Assembly (NCBI GenBank): GCA_963281255.1
Contig: OY725492.1
Location: 2,589,696-2,653,695, forward strand
Length of the DNA stretch: 64,000 bases
Reading direction: 5' to 3'
Source of the DNA: Aphrocallistes beatrix
Taxonomy: Eukaryota > Porifera > Hexactinellida > Sceptrulophora > Aphrocallistidae
Below the pieces are notes generated by a model, which did not search any database, was not told the DNA's origin, and worked only from the letters and a program-made list of their open reading frames with translations. Below, one piece after another: positions 34,101 to 46,700 of this stretch. The position numbers and the translations under genes were made by a program. Numbering within the stretch: the first letter of the stretch is position 1; each line of letters opens with the position of its first letter.

Positions 34101-34957
34101 TTTAAAGGCATTAACTTGGGGAAAACTTGGAATTCTGCTTCCTCATTTCCGGTTTAACGATTTATGCACCGTACATATGAAATGACCTAAGTATCTGTCT
34201 ACTTTATTATTTCAGTCTAAGCAGATTAGTTCTTGACCTCTAATCCTCTCCTTCGCAGGTTATTGACTTTGGAAGCTCTTGCTTTGATCATCAGCGCATC
34301 TACACCTACATCCAAAGCCGGTTCTACAGAGCACCAGAAGTCATTCTAGGCTCTCGCTACGGAATGCCAATTGACATTTGGAGCTTTGGCTGTATCCTAG
34401 CAGAACTGCTCACCGGATACCCACTCTTGCCGGGAGAAGATGAAGGAGACCAACTGGCCCTCACCATGGAGTTATTTGGACTCCCGCCTCCTGTCCTTAC
34501 GGAGAATTCAAAACGCACTCGCACCTTCTTCACATCTCGCGGTCATCCTCGCTACTGCTCCATCACACAGCATCCCGATGGATCTGTCACTTACGGAAGC
34601 GGGCGCTCAAGGAGGGGCAAAGTCCGGGGTCCCCCCAGTTCTAAGGATCTCGCGAAGGCGTTAGGAGGTTGTGATGACTCAGTCTTCCTAGACTTCATCA
34701 AGAGGTGCCTCATATGGGATCCTAGTGAGCGCATGACACCTCCCCAGGCGCTCAGACATCCTTGGTTGCGCAAGCGGAACAATGTTAAGCAGTTAGATGG
34801 AGCCGACACAGCTTTAACCAAGCCAATCCTAGCAGGAAAAAAGGGAGGGACTACTCAAGGGCGAAAGATTTCGGAGGCAAATGCCTCTCTAGTAGCTAAC
34901 AGCAGTAAAACACAGATTAACTCACGGCCTGTTCTTCCGAAGATCGTAGGAAGATAG
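31160..34957 (+). CDS. DYRK2: Dual-specificity tyrosine-regulated kinase, DYRK2-like
   Basis: This is a class-2 DYRK: it autophosphorylates an activation-loop tyrosine and then acts on Ser/Thr targets in cytoplasm and nucleus. Exons are 31160-32203 and 34259-34957 (phase 0, GT-AG intron of 2055 bp), giving about 580 residues. A Ser/Pro-rich N-terminus is followed by the DH/NAPA region ([37 protein letters not shown]). The kinase domain has a glycine loop GRGSFGQV near residue 212, lysine in [24 protein letters not shown] near 328, DFG at 351-353 and activation motif [13 protein letters not shown] with YTY at 363-365. The DYRK insert [20 protein letters not shown] and the tail [10 protein letters not shown] match DYRK2 rather than DYRK1. 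An in-frame stop lies 30 bp upstream of the chosen ATG, so it is the first Met of this exon; an upstream coding exon is still possible. Exon 1 is visibly GC-rich compared with its surroundings. Confidence 0.93.
32204..34258 (+). other. DYRK2 intron
   Basis: It contains a TH-like GC tail relic (about 32505-32580), a stretch with repeated AGTAGCAAGTAAA words (about 32800-33230), a mariner-type end (GTTGCAGAACTTTT..CACCCTG, to 33578) and the GALNT-derived insert. No coding sequence is supported. Confidence 0.6.
33583..33857 (+). repeat. GALNT-derived insert flanked by 69-bp direct repeats
   Basis: The 69-bp repeats lie at 33583-33651 and 33789-33857 (TACGTTTAATGAGGGTG ...) and differ at two positions seen. 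Between them is the 140-bp copy of 30168-30307. Confidence 0.9.
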
Positions 34958-35350
34958 GTTGTCTACACCACCACACCTGCTTCTATGAAGCTACCTACTT
35001 TACAACGCAACCCTTACTTTTTACGCAAGTCCTCTTACCTTGTGCTTTCATTTTAGCTGCACATACTCGTTACGTCCCTTGATTGTAACTCCTACCACTT
35101 CTATCCTGATATCTTAAATCTGTTTTATCCTTATTTACCAGCCTCTACCACTTATATAGCTATCGTGTATACTATTATATTCTGCAAACCACTCTTATTT
35201 TTGTTTTTGTTGTTGTGTTAAGTGTGCTTCGCAGTTAGCACAGTTAGCCTGCTAGGCAGGTTTGGGTTCAATTATAATTTTTGATTATAATTACAATTTA
35301 ATTACGCTGGAATTATCCTTACTATTAAAACTCTATTTAATGTTTGTGTA
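34958..35350 (+). other. DYRK2 3' flank
   Basis: Probable 3' UTR, pyrimidine-rich. No clear AATAAA was found before the MITE at 35351. Confidence 0.4.
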
Positions 35351-35496
35351 CAGTGGCGTGGCCAGGTGAAACAATTTGGGGGGGCCTCAAGATCAAGACG
35401 CCACATATATGCCCACTTGAAAAAGTGTAGTAGGTTAAATTAGTAAATTGTAAAAATTTTGGGGGGGCCTAGGCCCCCCCCATAGCCACGCCACTG
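35351..35496. mobile_element. hAT-type MITE, 146 bp, target duplication TTTGTGTA
   Basis: Ends CAGTGGCGTGGCCAGG and CCATAGCCACGCCACTG are flanked by perfect 8-bp duplications (35343-35350, 35497-35504). Confidence 0.92.
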
Positions 35497-35519
35497 TTTG
35501 TGTATACATACATATATAT

Positions 35520-36204
35520 GTAACGAATTGATTGAAGAAACTGCCGGCCACAAAATGCAGAATTTTGGCATGTGGGAGTCTTTTGGCTATGGCTCCACTA
35601 AGTTCTGACCTCTGACGAAAATGACAACTCATCATGGAATTATGACGTCATTGTCCATTTTTTATAATTAGAAATTTCAGTTCAACTCAGTCATTTTAGG
35701 TGATAGAAGGCTGAAATTATAATAGAATGTATATATTAATATTATTCACATGCAGGGTATTATACAGCCCTCCAGAGATACGCTCCTAGTTTCAAACCCA
35801 TACATTTTCATACGCTTAAATCGCTAAATACTAGCATTATGTTATAGGGTAAATTGGGTAATATTCTGGATTTTCACGCTCCTTAACATTTTCAGGCTTA
35901 AAATAATACGCCTAAAGGGGCGTCTCGCGCTCCTATATAATCCCTTGTTAACATGGGATACTACTATCATCAAAAAATGATGACTCATCACTCTGTTGTG
36001 ACGTCATCATTGCGCATCAAAAATCAAAAAAATGACAAATTTTGTGATTTTTCGAGTGATATCGATTATGACAGTAAGACAGACGTAATTAGAGATGTTA
36101 TCTAACTTATAATTAATCATTGTGAGCCTAGGCGCCCAAAGGGCGCCTCTGGCTGGCAAAAAATGTCTGCCAGCCACGCAGCGCAAGCAAGCGAAGCGCG
36201 TTGT
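35520..36204 (+). repeat. TH family, copy c, with a 200-bp insertion
   Basis: The start GTAACGAATTGATTGAAG and the hairpin tail are present. Foreign sequence occupies about 35756-35962. TGACGTCA is at 35643-35650 and 35999-36006. Hairpin GGCGCCC/GGGCGCC is intact; the second hairpin uses GGCTGGCA/TGCCAGCC instead of GGCGGACAC. Confidence 0.82.
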
Positions 36205-36401
36205 AATTTCTAATTCCAATAACAATTACCAAGGTACTATAACATTACGATATGATGTAGTTCAGTCAAACTGTGGTTTGAGCTGGAACGAATTGCAACA
36301 GAATTTATTTCAGTTGTACATGAACGAGGGAAGGTACTTAAGTAACTTTACACTCGTAACGGACCATCGTATCTAGGCGAAATTGCGTCCTGTACTGCGT
36401 T

Positions 36402-36960
36402 TCACTTAAGCATAAATAAATCCCCCTTACCCACCTCCGTCTCGCCTTTTCCCGCGTCGTACCGCGATCTCGCTCTTGAAAGATTCCTGTTAATATTGTC
36501 GCGTGCAATTTCCTCCAGCTCAGACTCCTTCTGTATTAGAGTCTGCAGGTACTCATGTGAATTTATTTCCCTTTCACTGAGGTTGTGGCACCATGCGTCG
36601 AGTGGTGAACGGGCGCTCCCGCCCGAAGGTGAGAATATGCGGAGACAGGAGACTAGTTGCATTCCTCATTCCGTTAATATGGAAACGGAATTCGACAAGT
36701 AACTCGGGCCACGACCCCTTCGCCAGATGTCGGTCAGCCTGGGAGCACCGAAATACTTGTTTTACAGCCCGATGCGACGTTCCGCTATGCCGTCGCACTG
36801 GGGATGGTATGGAGTTATGCGCCTCTTGTTGACCCCTGTCCTTCGGCAAAATTCTCTAAACACCTGTCCGTCCATGTTCGTACCCGTGTCCGTTAGGACA
36901 ATCAATGGCATACCGTGGCCCTCGTTCAAACGCCTTGAGCACACTATCCACCTCCTGGTC
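36402..36960 (-). pseudogene. Second Ty3/gypsy relic (integrase region)
   Basis: Minus-strand blocks: VLTDTGTNMDGQVFREFC, ITPYHPQCDGIAERRIG (integrase core), WPELLVEFRFHINGMRNAT and RSRYDAGKGETEVGKGDLF. Frames change three times. No LTRs or RT were found. Confidence 0.8.
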
Positions 36961-37222
36961 CTTTAGAGGCTGCAACATAGCTCTACATAGCGAGAGAATA
37001 GGTCAATCATTAGGAGGAAATACCTATGACCTCCCTCAGGGTCGTCAGTCCAAGGAAGTGTGTCTATGTCCATCGCGACTGCTTCTCCTGGAGCTCCCTT
37101 TCCTAATTCCATCGAGCATAACGGTTCGTGTCCACTATGGTCGTATTTGGATCTTTGACACGCGGTTACGCATACGAGAACCCAAGGTTGCGGCTTGGAA
37201 CGACTATCCTGTTATGAAATAA

Positions 37223-37275
37223 TTTTTCAAGTGATATCGATTATAACAATAAGGCAGAAGTATTTAGAGATTTTA
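37223..37275 (+). repeat. TH family fragment
   Basis: A short stretch (AGTGATATCGATTATAACA..) matches the TH core. Confidence 0.6.
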
Positions 37276-37744
37276 AAAAGTAAAGTAAAAAAGTTTTAAT
37301 AGTAGGATAATATTGATTTAAAAATATAAATTTAACAATTTCCATCATCACAAAACCCAAACAAAATATAGAAAGCTCTCTTCCGAAACCGGTAGGGTCA
37401 TGTATATGTATAAAACAACTGATTTGATGATCATAATTAGTTTTTAGGTCAATTTGAAAATTGCGATCCACCCTATGCCATCTGTGCATCCTACTGAATT
37501 TATTAAGTAGACTATGATCAAAAATAGTATTATAGGATGCACACTAAAAAGCCATGCTTTTTAATATATAGGACTAGTACTTTAGTTGTAAATAATTCGT
37601 ATAATACTTAATGTGAGATTTTGACTCCGTTTCTAATTTGATTTGATTGCGTATTTTGTAGTTACTGAAATAATGCTGTGTTTTACCTCTTTTACTATGT
37701 ATTCATAAATAGTACTCACAGTTTTGATTCCTCAAAAATTTCTA
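37276..37744. other. 5' flank of the LRR gene
   Basis: AT-rich and non-coding. It likely holds the promoter if 37745 is the true start. Confidence 0.35.
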
Positions 37745-40700
37745 ATGTTCCAATCAATAAAGAAATATTTCACTTCATCAAGTGTTGCTAATGACAGAAA
37801 TGAGAATGGGGGCAGCAATCAGAATGTAAGAAGATTAAACAAAATTTGTTTTGCACTGTTTCTAATTAAACTTGTGTAGGAAGGATATCATCAACTTTTA
37901 TTTACTAAAACCGCCTTATCATCTTACTTATTTCAAAGATTAATGACAAGAAAGTTGAAGTATTTAAATATTTACTACCGTTAATTTTCTGTTAAATTTC
38001 GGCATATTTAGGAAGAATAAAATTCTATTGTGAGTTCACAATACGGCAGTTTGCCTAACATTTTTACAATTGTTGCACATTACATCCTTTTGAGATTTAT
38101 TTCTTAAATGATTTAAATAATTTAATTTAAATTGAAAGATAAGTTGAGCGTTTTATATATAAACTGTTCTAATCTCTCTATGCAATAGGAACGCATCTCA
38201 GAGACTGAAGATATTGTTGACCTCTCAGGACAAGTCAAGACCACGGAGGGATTGGAGAGCATTCTACACCATCATTCAAATCCAAAAATTATAACTAGAT
38301 TCACTATCTCAGGTTATCTCGCTTTTTTCACCCCAAATATTTTTAGTACATTTTAATGTATATTATTATCCATTACCATACTACTCTACGATATAGCAGT
38401 GTTTCCCGCCGAGTGCGTTAAGCGCGCGCTATTTAACACGCTTAGCTTGTCGAATAACGTGATTTTGGTGTTAAATAATGCAATTTACCCGAATAAACCG
38501 CACAAAAATTGCCAAATTAATACGCTTTCCAATAATCCTGAGGGAAACACTGCGATACAGTCAGGGTCGCTTATTATAAACCACCAGGGGACAAACAATG
38601 TGTTAATAAAGAGAAAATCCATATTAAGCGAACTCTCCTTAATACTAATTCTATGTAGTTAATGAAATTGGGACCACAAGGTTCGTACATACTAAACGAA
38701 TTTTCATATTAAGCGGGTTCATAATAAGCGACCCTAACTGGATGTAATTCCAAAGAATCTAGATACACCGATGAGACGGGGTGTCCTCGGAGTTGATATA
38801 CTTTTCTATAACTACAAAATTAGAAGAATTTGGGCAAATTATTGACCAAATGTTGTCACTTTCCAGCCCCCAGCCCCACCATCAGAAATCCCGGCTACGC
38901 CACTGATTATTTGGTTCTGGTCAAAAATGTCCAAGCAAAATGGCCTCGTGATCATGCGTATACACAGAAACATTGGAAACATCATTCGTGTATTGTACTA
39001 GTTGAATTGGTAATTAACGGTGGACGAAGAATATATTGTATTGAAGTTATCTATAGGGACCTCTCTATCTGAACTACCAACAGTCATTGGAAAGTTTACT
39101 TCTATTGTGGAATTTAACCTCTCTACTAATTCTATTTCTACCCTCCCATGGTCAATCTTCTACCTACAACATTTGGAAGAACTCAATTTATCCAATAATT
39201 TAATAGTGAGTAATATTGTTCTTTTCACAGACCTATATACAAAAAAAGGAATAAAAATAATTTTGACTAATATTTTTTCTCTATATCAATGCATGCTATG
39301 TAAATATAAGGACTAATATCAGAGAACTAACATCAGTTGACAGAGGAAGAGCTTTTTGTGTTGAGTATCGTTCAAATTTATAAAATCATAGCCTACTACA
39401 CATTTAAGGCCTCATAGTAACTTGCCGATTTTAGTCTAGGTTGCGGTTTGCAGGCCGGGCTGCGGGCTGGGCCGCGGGCAGGATTTAATAAAATTGCGGG
39501 GGCCGCGGTTACATAATTCCGGCCCGCGTGCAAATCTGATTCAGCTGGTCATTTCCTCTCCCTCCTAGAAAAACTAAAATAGTTAAGGGCTTCAAATGTT
39601 CTGGAAAGGTGTGTGAAACGTGTAGATGTGCACCTCGATTTTTAAAGGCTGTATTAGGGATTTTCCGGTTATCCAGTTCTAATCTGGCACCTGCTATATC
39701 CAGACACTTACCTGATATATCAGAATCCGGCCGATATTGGCAGATATCACCGTTGTACTTGAAAGGAACATTTTACTGCTGCTAGTATGATGGCCACACT
39801 CTATACTTTTGAATTATACAATTATAGAAGATGTGAAATGGAATTTCATTCACGACTCGATTAGTGCGAAAACCTTCAAGTATAGCGATTATTTTCTAAC
39901 TTTCTTATGTTGCAGTTTGCATTCGTCACTTCAAGCAGTTACAATTCATAAATCTCACGAATGCCCCGCGATACCAAGTGAGTATAGTCTGTCATACTTA
40001 TTGTTTAAATAAGTCCCACTGTGTTAGACTATACTCACTTGGATTCGCCGTGCATTCGAGGATGTCTGGATAGAAACTGCTTGCAAAGACGGGGCAAACT
40101 ATTGTAATCTCTAGATGTCCGAGATAGAACTAAGAATTTAAGAGTTTGGCTGCATCTATCTTACAAGTGTAACATCTCACTAATTATAACTGTAGTAGTT
40201 TTGTATAGTAATTTCTCTGTTAAACTAACTTTGGTAAATATGCATTCTAATAGGTGAGGTAGTGGCGTAGATCGAGAAGGGCCCTAATTTCTGGAACGGG
40301 AAGAAATTGGTTATTTTATCCGTCCTGTCTAAATTTTCCTGGACTGTTCCGTTCCGTTCGGTCCCAGAAATTGGGCATGCCCATTGAAAAGGTTGGGAAC
40401 CACTTTCCAGCATTGAAGCTGATTTAACTAGTGTGGTAAAAATAGTTTCAATGCTTGGGTATTTACGATTCCCTTTTGCAGTTTGAGGAATATCCACATT
40501 CTTATTTACAAGTAATATCAATCTTGCTGTTCATGGGTTTCCTGTATTTATTTCGCTATACTTTTTAACAATACCATACTTTGCTAAAGGCGAGAGATTA
40601 CAGCACTATCGCTCTGTCGACCAACATTTAAAAAATTAAAAATGTCAAGAAACTTTATTAACTATAGTATGCCATATTTGAACAAAGGGGGAGGTGATAT

Positions 40701-43700
40701 TATATAGATGTCAATTCTCAAAGAGATAAAGAAAACGTTTACCAATGCTCTAGTAATTATAAAAATACATTGTGACTTTTGTTAGATTGATATATTTTTT
40801 AGAGTGAGCTGCCTAAAACTATTGGTTACTTGAAGAAACTTAAAATGCTCGATCTCAGGTAATAATTTAGGTCATTGATTTAAAATTTTTATTTGTATAC
40901 TAGTTAGTTGCTTAGATTTTACTCTGTTGAGGTTCTACTATATTGCAGCACGTATATCTACATACGTATGTTCTATCTAAACACTACCTAGATGAGAAAT
41001 ATTTGTGATGGCGTCCTTTGTCTTCCAGAGTCCACCCTTGAATACCCTCGAATATGCTTTTATATTGTACCTTTGGCGAGATTTCTCAAGACATATGATA
41101 ATAAATTATGCGGGAACTCCCTTCCGTTGCATTTATGACAATTCTGATTTCACCTATCTTTCACTCTCTTTTTTTCCATAGGAATTTATACAAATGACCT
41201 TAATTTGAGGGCACCGAATAACCTTATAGAAAATGATTTGAGATATGCTACTTTAAAGCACTATGTAGTAATTTTTAGTGCAACTCCTAGTATAGGATAT
41301 GCCTTATGTCATGATCGGCGTGTATCGTATGCACTACGTAGGCACGTACGTCTGCTCATTCCTGGAAATTCTATTGGACCAAATTGCATCAAATTTGTAC
41401 CATATATTCCTTTTATGGTAGAGATTTGAACTTGGGTGAAAAGTCTGCAAAATGTTAACGCTTTTTCACTAAAGGTGTCCAAATGTATTAGCCATTCAGA
41501 ATCCGGGGATTTACCACATTACAGTTGACTTTTATTTAATTAACTAGTAGGGATCATACTTAACCATAGCATTCTATACACAAGGCTGGATTAGGTTAAC
41601 CGGTTAACCGCCGTCAATCTCGATTAACGGTTAAGGAAATCCTCGATCGGTTAGCCGATCGGCTTTATTTTATAAATATTTACACTAATTTCATTTCTTT
41701 GTTTTTCTACGGAGATTCACATATATTACTTTTAAAAATTTGATAATACAGTATACTTCCTATTTTATTATCATATAATATATTTCGAGACCACTGAAAA
41801 TTATAAAATTTTTAATACCAGTGTCATGGGAAGATTACTTAGTTTATTAGTTAACCTCAAGTAGAACAGCTATCTTGAGTTATATACTCAAACACTAGGG
41901 CCTATTTACAGGGTGGGGCAAAAGTTCTGATACAAGCTTCATTAGGTATAAAATTTCTTATATCAAACAATCTTAGTTATCATGGTCTTTAGAGATTGTA
42001 ATTCAAATATCTTCAATGGTTTCAAAAGATTTTTCGAGTCCAAGACCTAGAACTGTGTTTTGTATGGTGAGTTTTGTGGAGGATAGACTTGACTTAGCTT
42101 GAGGATATACTTGACTTAGCTTGAGGATAGACTTGGCTTCGCTTGAGAGATAGACTTGACCTGAGACGTCATAAGGGAACAATATACTTCTACGAGTAAT
42201 AAGGAACAATCACACACTCTGGCCTTCCAATAGGATATAGTCTCACATACCGGACTTCTACAACTTGATGAAGTTGACTAAACAAACAAATAATATTATT
42301 AAATTACGTAGTTTGAAAATGACTATTCTTCCCTACCCAATTCACATTGAACATTTTCCAAACATCGTTGATGAATTTCAAGAACTCAACAGTTTGGTTC
42401 TCACGATGTTCTTTTCCATGTTATAAGCGAACTGTCCGACTGAAGTTGACTCAGGAAAACCTTAAGGGCCAAATTTACATTTTGCCTTTCCAAGCTGATA
42501 GCCAGCAGACTTTCGATGTTTATTTGGGGCACGTTTAAATAAATTGCATTTATCCAAATTAAATAAGATTCTTATGCCCATGTTTTTTGGAGTTAATTAT
42601 GACGTCATTATCACCTTTTTTATAATTAGAAATTTCAGTTTTTCGACCATAACTCAGCCATTTTAAGTGATAGAAGGCTGAAATTTTAATAGAATGTGTA
42701 TATTAATATATCTCACATATGATACAACTATGATCAAAAAATGGTAACTCATCACTCTGTTATGACGTCATTGTTATGCATCAAAAATTAAAAAATTGAC
42801 AAATTTTGTGATTTTCGAGTGATATCGATTGTGACAGTAAGACAGATGTAATTAAAGATGTTATCTAACTTATAATTAATCATTGTGAGCCTAGGCGTCC
42901 AAAGGGCGATCCCGGCGGATATTTTGTGTCCGCCAGCCGCGCAGCGCAAGCAAGCGAAGCGCGCTTGTAGTTGATAATAACAGTATTAATTTAGCGGTTT
43001 TAGGATTGAAGTTACTAACCAATCCATGGTACTAATTTTTTGGTGACTGCCATTGCCTAAGCATATAGAATAGAATGTGTCAAAAGTTTGAATCTTTAGA
43101 TGATTACCCTTCAAATAGTTTACTTTGTTCACCAAATGTTCACCATAAAAAATTCAAGCAATTTGGAGATGATTTAGTGGCTCCGCAAGGTAGGCTTCTC
43201 CAAGTGCACATTTATAATGGGATTTTTCCGGGTTAGGGATAAAATCGCAAAAAGTGTACTTCTGATATAAGCAATTGATCTAACAACATTGTATTGAGAT
43301 ATTTGGGTATGGTTTTATATCAGCTAATAACACATTTTGATGGGCTAAAATCTACCGGTTCGGAGATATTGGTGAAACCAGTTGGGGCCATTAATAATTA
43401 CAAGTACGAAGGCTGGTCCAAACTGATTTCACCAATATCTCCGAACCGGTAGATTTTAGCCCATCAAAATGTGTTATTAGCTGATATAAAACCATACCCA
43501 AATATCTCAATACAATGTTGTTAGATCAATTGCTTATATCAGAAGTGCACTTTTTGCGATTTTATCCCTAACCCGGAAAAGTCACATTATAAATGTGCAC
43601 TTGGAGAAGCCTACCTTGCGCGACCACTAAATCATCTCCAAATTGCTTGATTTTTTTAGGGTGAACATTTGGTGATCAAAGTAAACTATTTGAAGGGTAA

Positions 43701-46700
43701 TCATCTGAAGCAGGGGTTCTCAACCTTTTACGAACTGCGTACCCCCTGAGACGAAAGGAAAAGTCCAGGTACCCTCGATTCAAATCTAGCAAGATTCCGC
43801 TAAATTATTATATGTTGATATAATTTGTGATGATGAACACAACATAATTAAATTTAAAATTGATCTGAAATTATGTGAAATAACAATTTAATTTTAGAAA
43901 TTATATCTATAAATTGAAACCCTAAAATGGTATAGTCAAATGAAGTTCATAAATTCGTGTCAAAATCCTGGTAATTAGCAACCTTACATAATTAACCAAA
44001 GAATACGTACTGCCATAATTCCGGTTAACTTTTGACAGGTCTCGAATCAGAAGTAATTACCAGACATAATTTAATAGTACTTCTAGACATTTTAAGTTGG
44101 TTCAGCGTACCCCTCGAAAACATCTGGCGGAATTACAGGTTGCTCTTATCGCGTTTCTTCTCAACTGTCTGCATAAGCGCATGAGCTCAATGCTTTCGGA
44201 CTAATGGCATGATTCCGATACTTCTCAAATATTAACCATGTAGGGACATAATATACTAGTCTTTTGGAGCGGGGAATTACGTTTATTTATCTAGGTTCGT
44301 GAAAAAAACATAATATGGTCACTGTTTGTTGGAAACTTGTTTCAGCCGCCATGTCCGCATCTAAATTTTTGTACTGCATTTAACGTCAAATTTGTTTTTA
44401 TTGCATCACTTTTTCATTCAATCATTTACATTGTACTTAAATTGTAAAATACAGATAATTTCTACTAGAACAATGTCTAACCTTTGGTCGCTCATACAAG
44501 ACATAAGATTAATTAATAATATCCCGCCAATGACACGGGGTCCATTCTATTTATAGCTTGGACCCCGTATTTCTAAGGATTCCCCGCCCAAAATGACTTA
44601 ATCGGAAATGAGTTAGCAAAATCCATAGTACATTGATGGGTTAAGGATTGTGTTTCCTATATGGAGGAAATTATAAATTTTCACTATCCATGTTAATAAG
44701 GTTTTGAGATATGTTGCTAGCTAAGTCTCTATTTCTCTTGAAAATTCCGAAAATAATTGAATAGCAAAGATGAACGGAACAGGAGTAAAAGTTTCTGCTA
44801 CTGAAATTTTCTTCAACCTTTGGGTGCCACCTTGCAATGAATATATATATATTCGCTTGCTTGCGCTGCGCGGCTGGCGGACACTTTGTATCCGCCGGAG
44901 GCGCCCTTTGGGCGCCTGGGGTCACATTGATTAATTATAAGGGAGATGACATCACTAAGTACGTCTGTCCTACTCTTATAATCGATATCCCACGAAAAAC
45001 ACCGAATTTGTCAATTTTTAAAATTTTGATGCGTATTGATGACGTCATTACAGAGTGATGAGTAATCATTTTTTGATGATGGTTGTATCGGGATACAGAC
45101 TTTTCGTGACAAGGACATTTCGTGACAAGACTTTTCGTGACAAGATGGGTGCACCTACGTATATTCTATAATTGTTGTGGTAAGGCGAAGTCATGATAAT
45201 TATCTGTGAAGATGAAATACAAGTGATATTAATTCTAAATAATTCTTCGAAATTTTAATTCTTAAGGAACTCTTCAATCCTGAAAAGTGAAATGATAGGA
45301 AACACCTCTTAAGAACTCGAACTTTGGGCGCAGCAAATAATTCTCCACCAAATTTTCTAACGCTTTTTCCCTTTCTTCAAATTCCGCCCACTAATATAAA
45401 ATGCCTGTTTTACTTCAACCAACCCCTGTTCCCCTATTCCCTCTAAAGTATGGTTAGGAAACGCCATACAGAAGGATGGCGGCAAGAGATGTGACAAGCA
45501 AATGAGCGATGTCATGCCTCAACAGCATTATTTGTCCTTGGTAATCCATGCTGAACCATAAAGTGGTTGTTCCACATTTCCATTGGAAATAATGGTGATG
45601 ACATAAGAGATGAATTAGCGATATGTCTACCAATATAAATAGCTTCAAAGTATAGAGCCAGATCGTAAGCTTCCACAGGTAGTTGTAATAAAAGGCTATT
45701 AAAAAGTTCAGGGATATCAGTAGGAGTTGCAAACGCGAGTGCAGGTAGCATTCGCACTTTCATTGCAAATTCGACATCTTGCATATATCTTGCTGCTAGT
45801 CCTAATTTTTGAACTATACGCCAGATATTTTTGACATTGATGAAAAAAACAGCCTTGAACCTTTGTAGTAAGGAAGTATTGAGAAAATGCATTAATCGAG
45901 GCGATTTCAAAATCCACAATTATATGTGTCGGGCAAGCGGTTGGACATAAATCACGTACTTTGTTCTACATGTTTGCATATGTTTCTTGGGTTTTGTTCG
46001 CTAGTAGTACGTATAAACTTGGAAAAATATGACCGGTGAAAATCAGATTCGGCCCTCCTTTCAAACCATGTGTCACGTACAGTTGATAAAACAAGCTAGG
46101 TACGGTTTAAAAGTGCTATCTGCTAACCAGATAGTTGCAGATGAGAGTAACTCCACGTTAGCTTGAGTTCTGAATATTACAATTCTCTGATTTCCACTCT
46201 CTGCGCCAGAATCGTAGAGCAAAAATTGTTGACCCTTTTTAGTTTTAGTATAACTTTCTGGTATATCGAGATGCTGTAGTGATAGTGGTGGAACGTTCTC
46301 GGCTTTATTTCTGCTTCTCACAATAGTTCAAGCTATTGATTTTAGGTAGATGAACAGCAGATTGCTCACTCAATTCGCTTATTGAAGCTGTCAAGATTGA
46401 ATGCGTTGCTTCCTGACATTCAGAAGCTTTGTGTTTCATTCCAGCTTTAGCTTTACTATTGTAGAATATATGAGAATTACTCATGAGAATGTGTACTCTT
46501 TCTGGCTATTACTTGATTCCCCTTAGTGTGCAATCTTGCTTTGCAGTAACTTCTCTGGACACACTGCCATTGTGTAACATCTCCTGTAACACGGTGTTTA
46601 GAATAAGAAAAACCGCCATCTATCAACATAAATCCACCCTTAGATGTTTCACAGAGCGCTAGTTCAGTAAGTGTAGGATTGCCTATGTAACTATCCAACT

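Noticed and set aside
36122..36376. 84-residue ORF at the end of TH copy c
   Set aside because: It reads through the hairpin tail shared by all TH copies.
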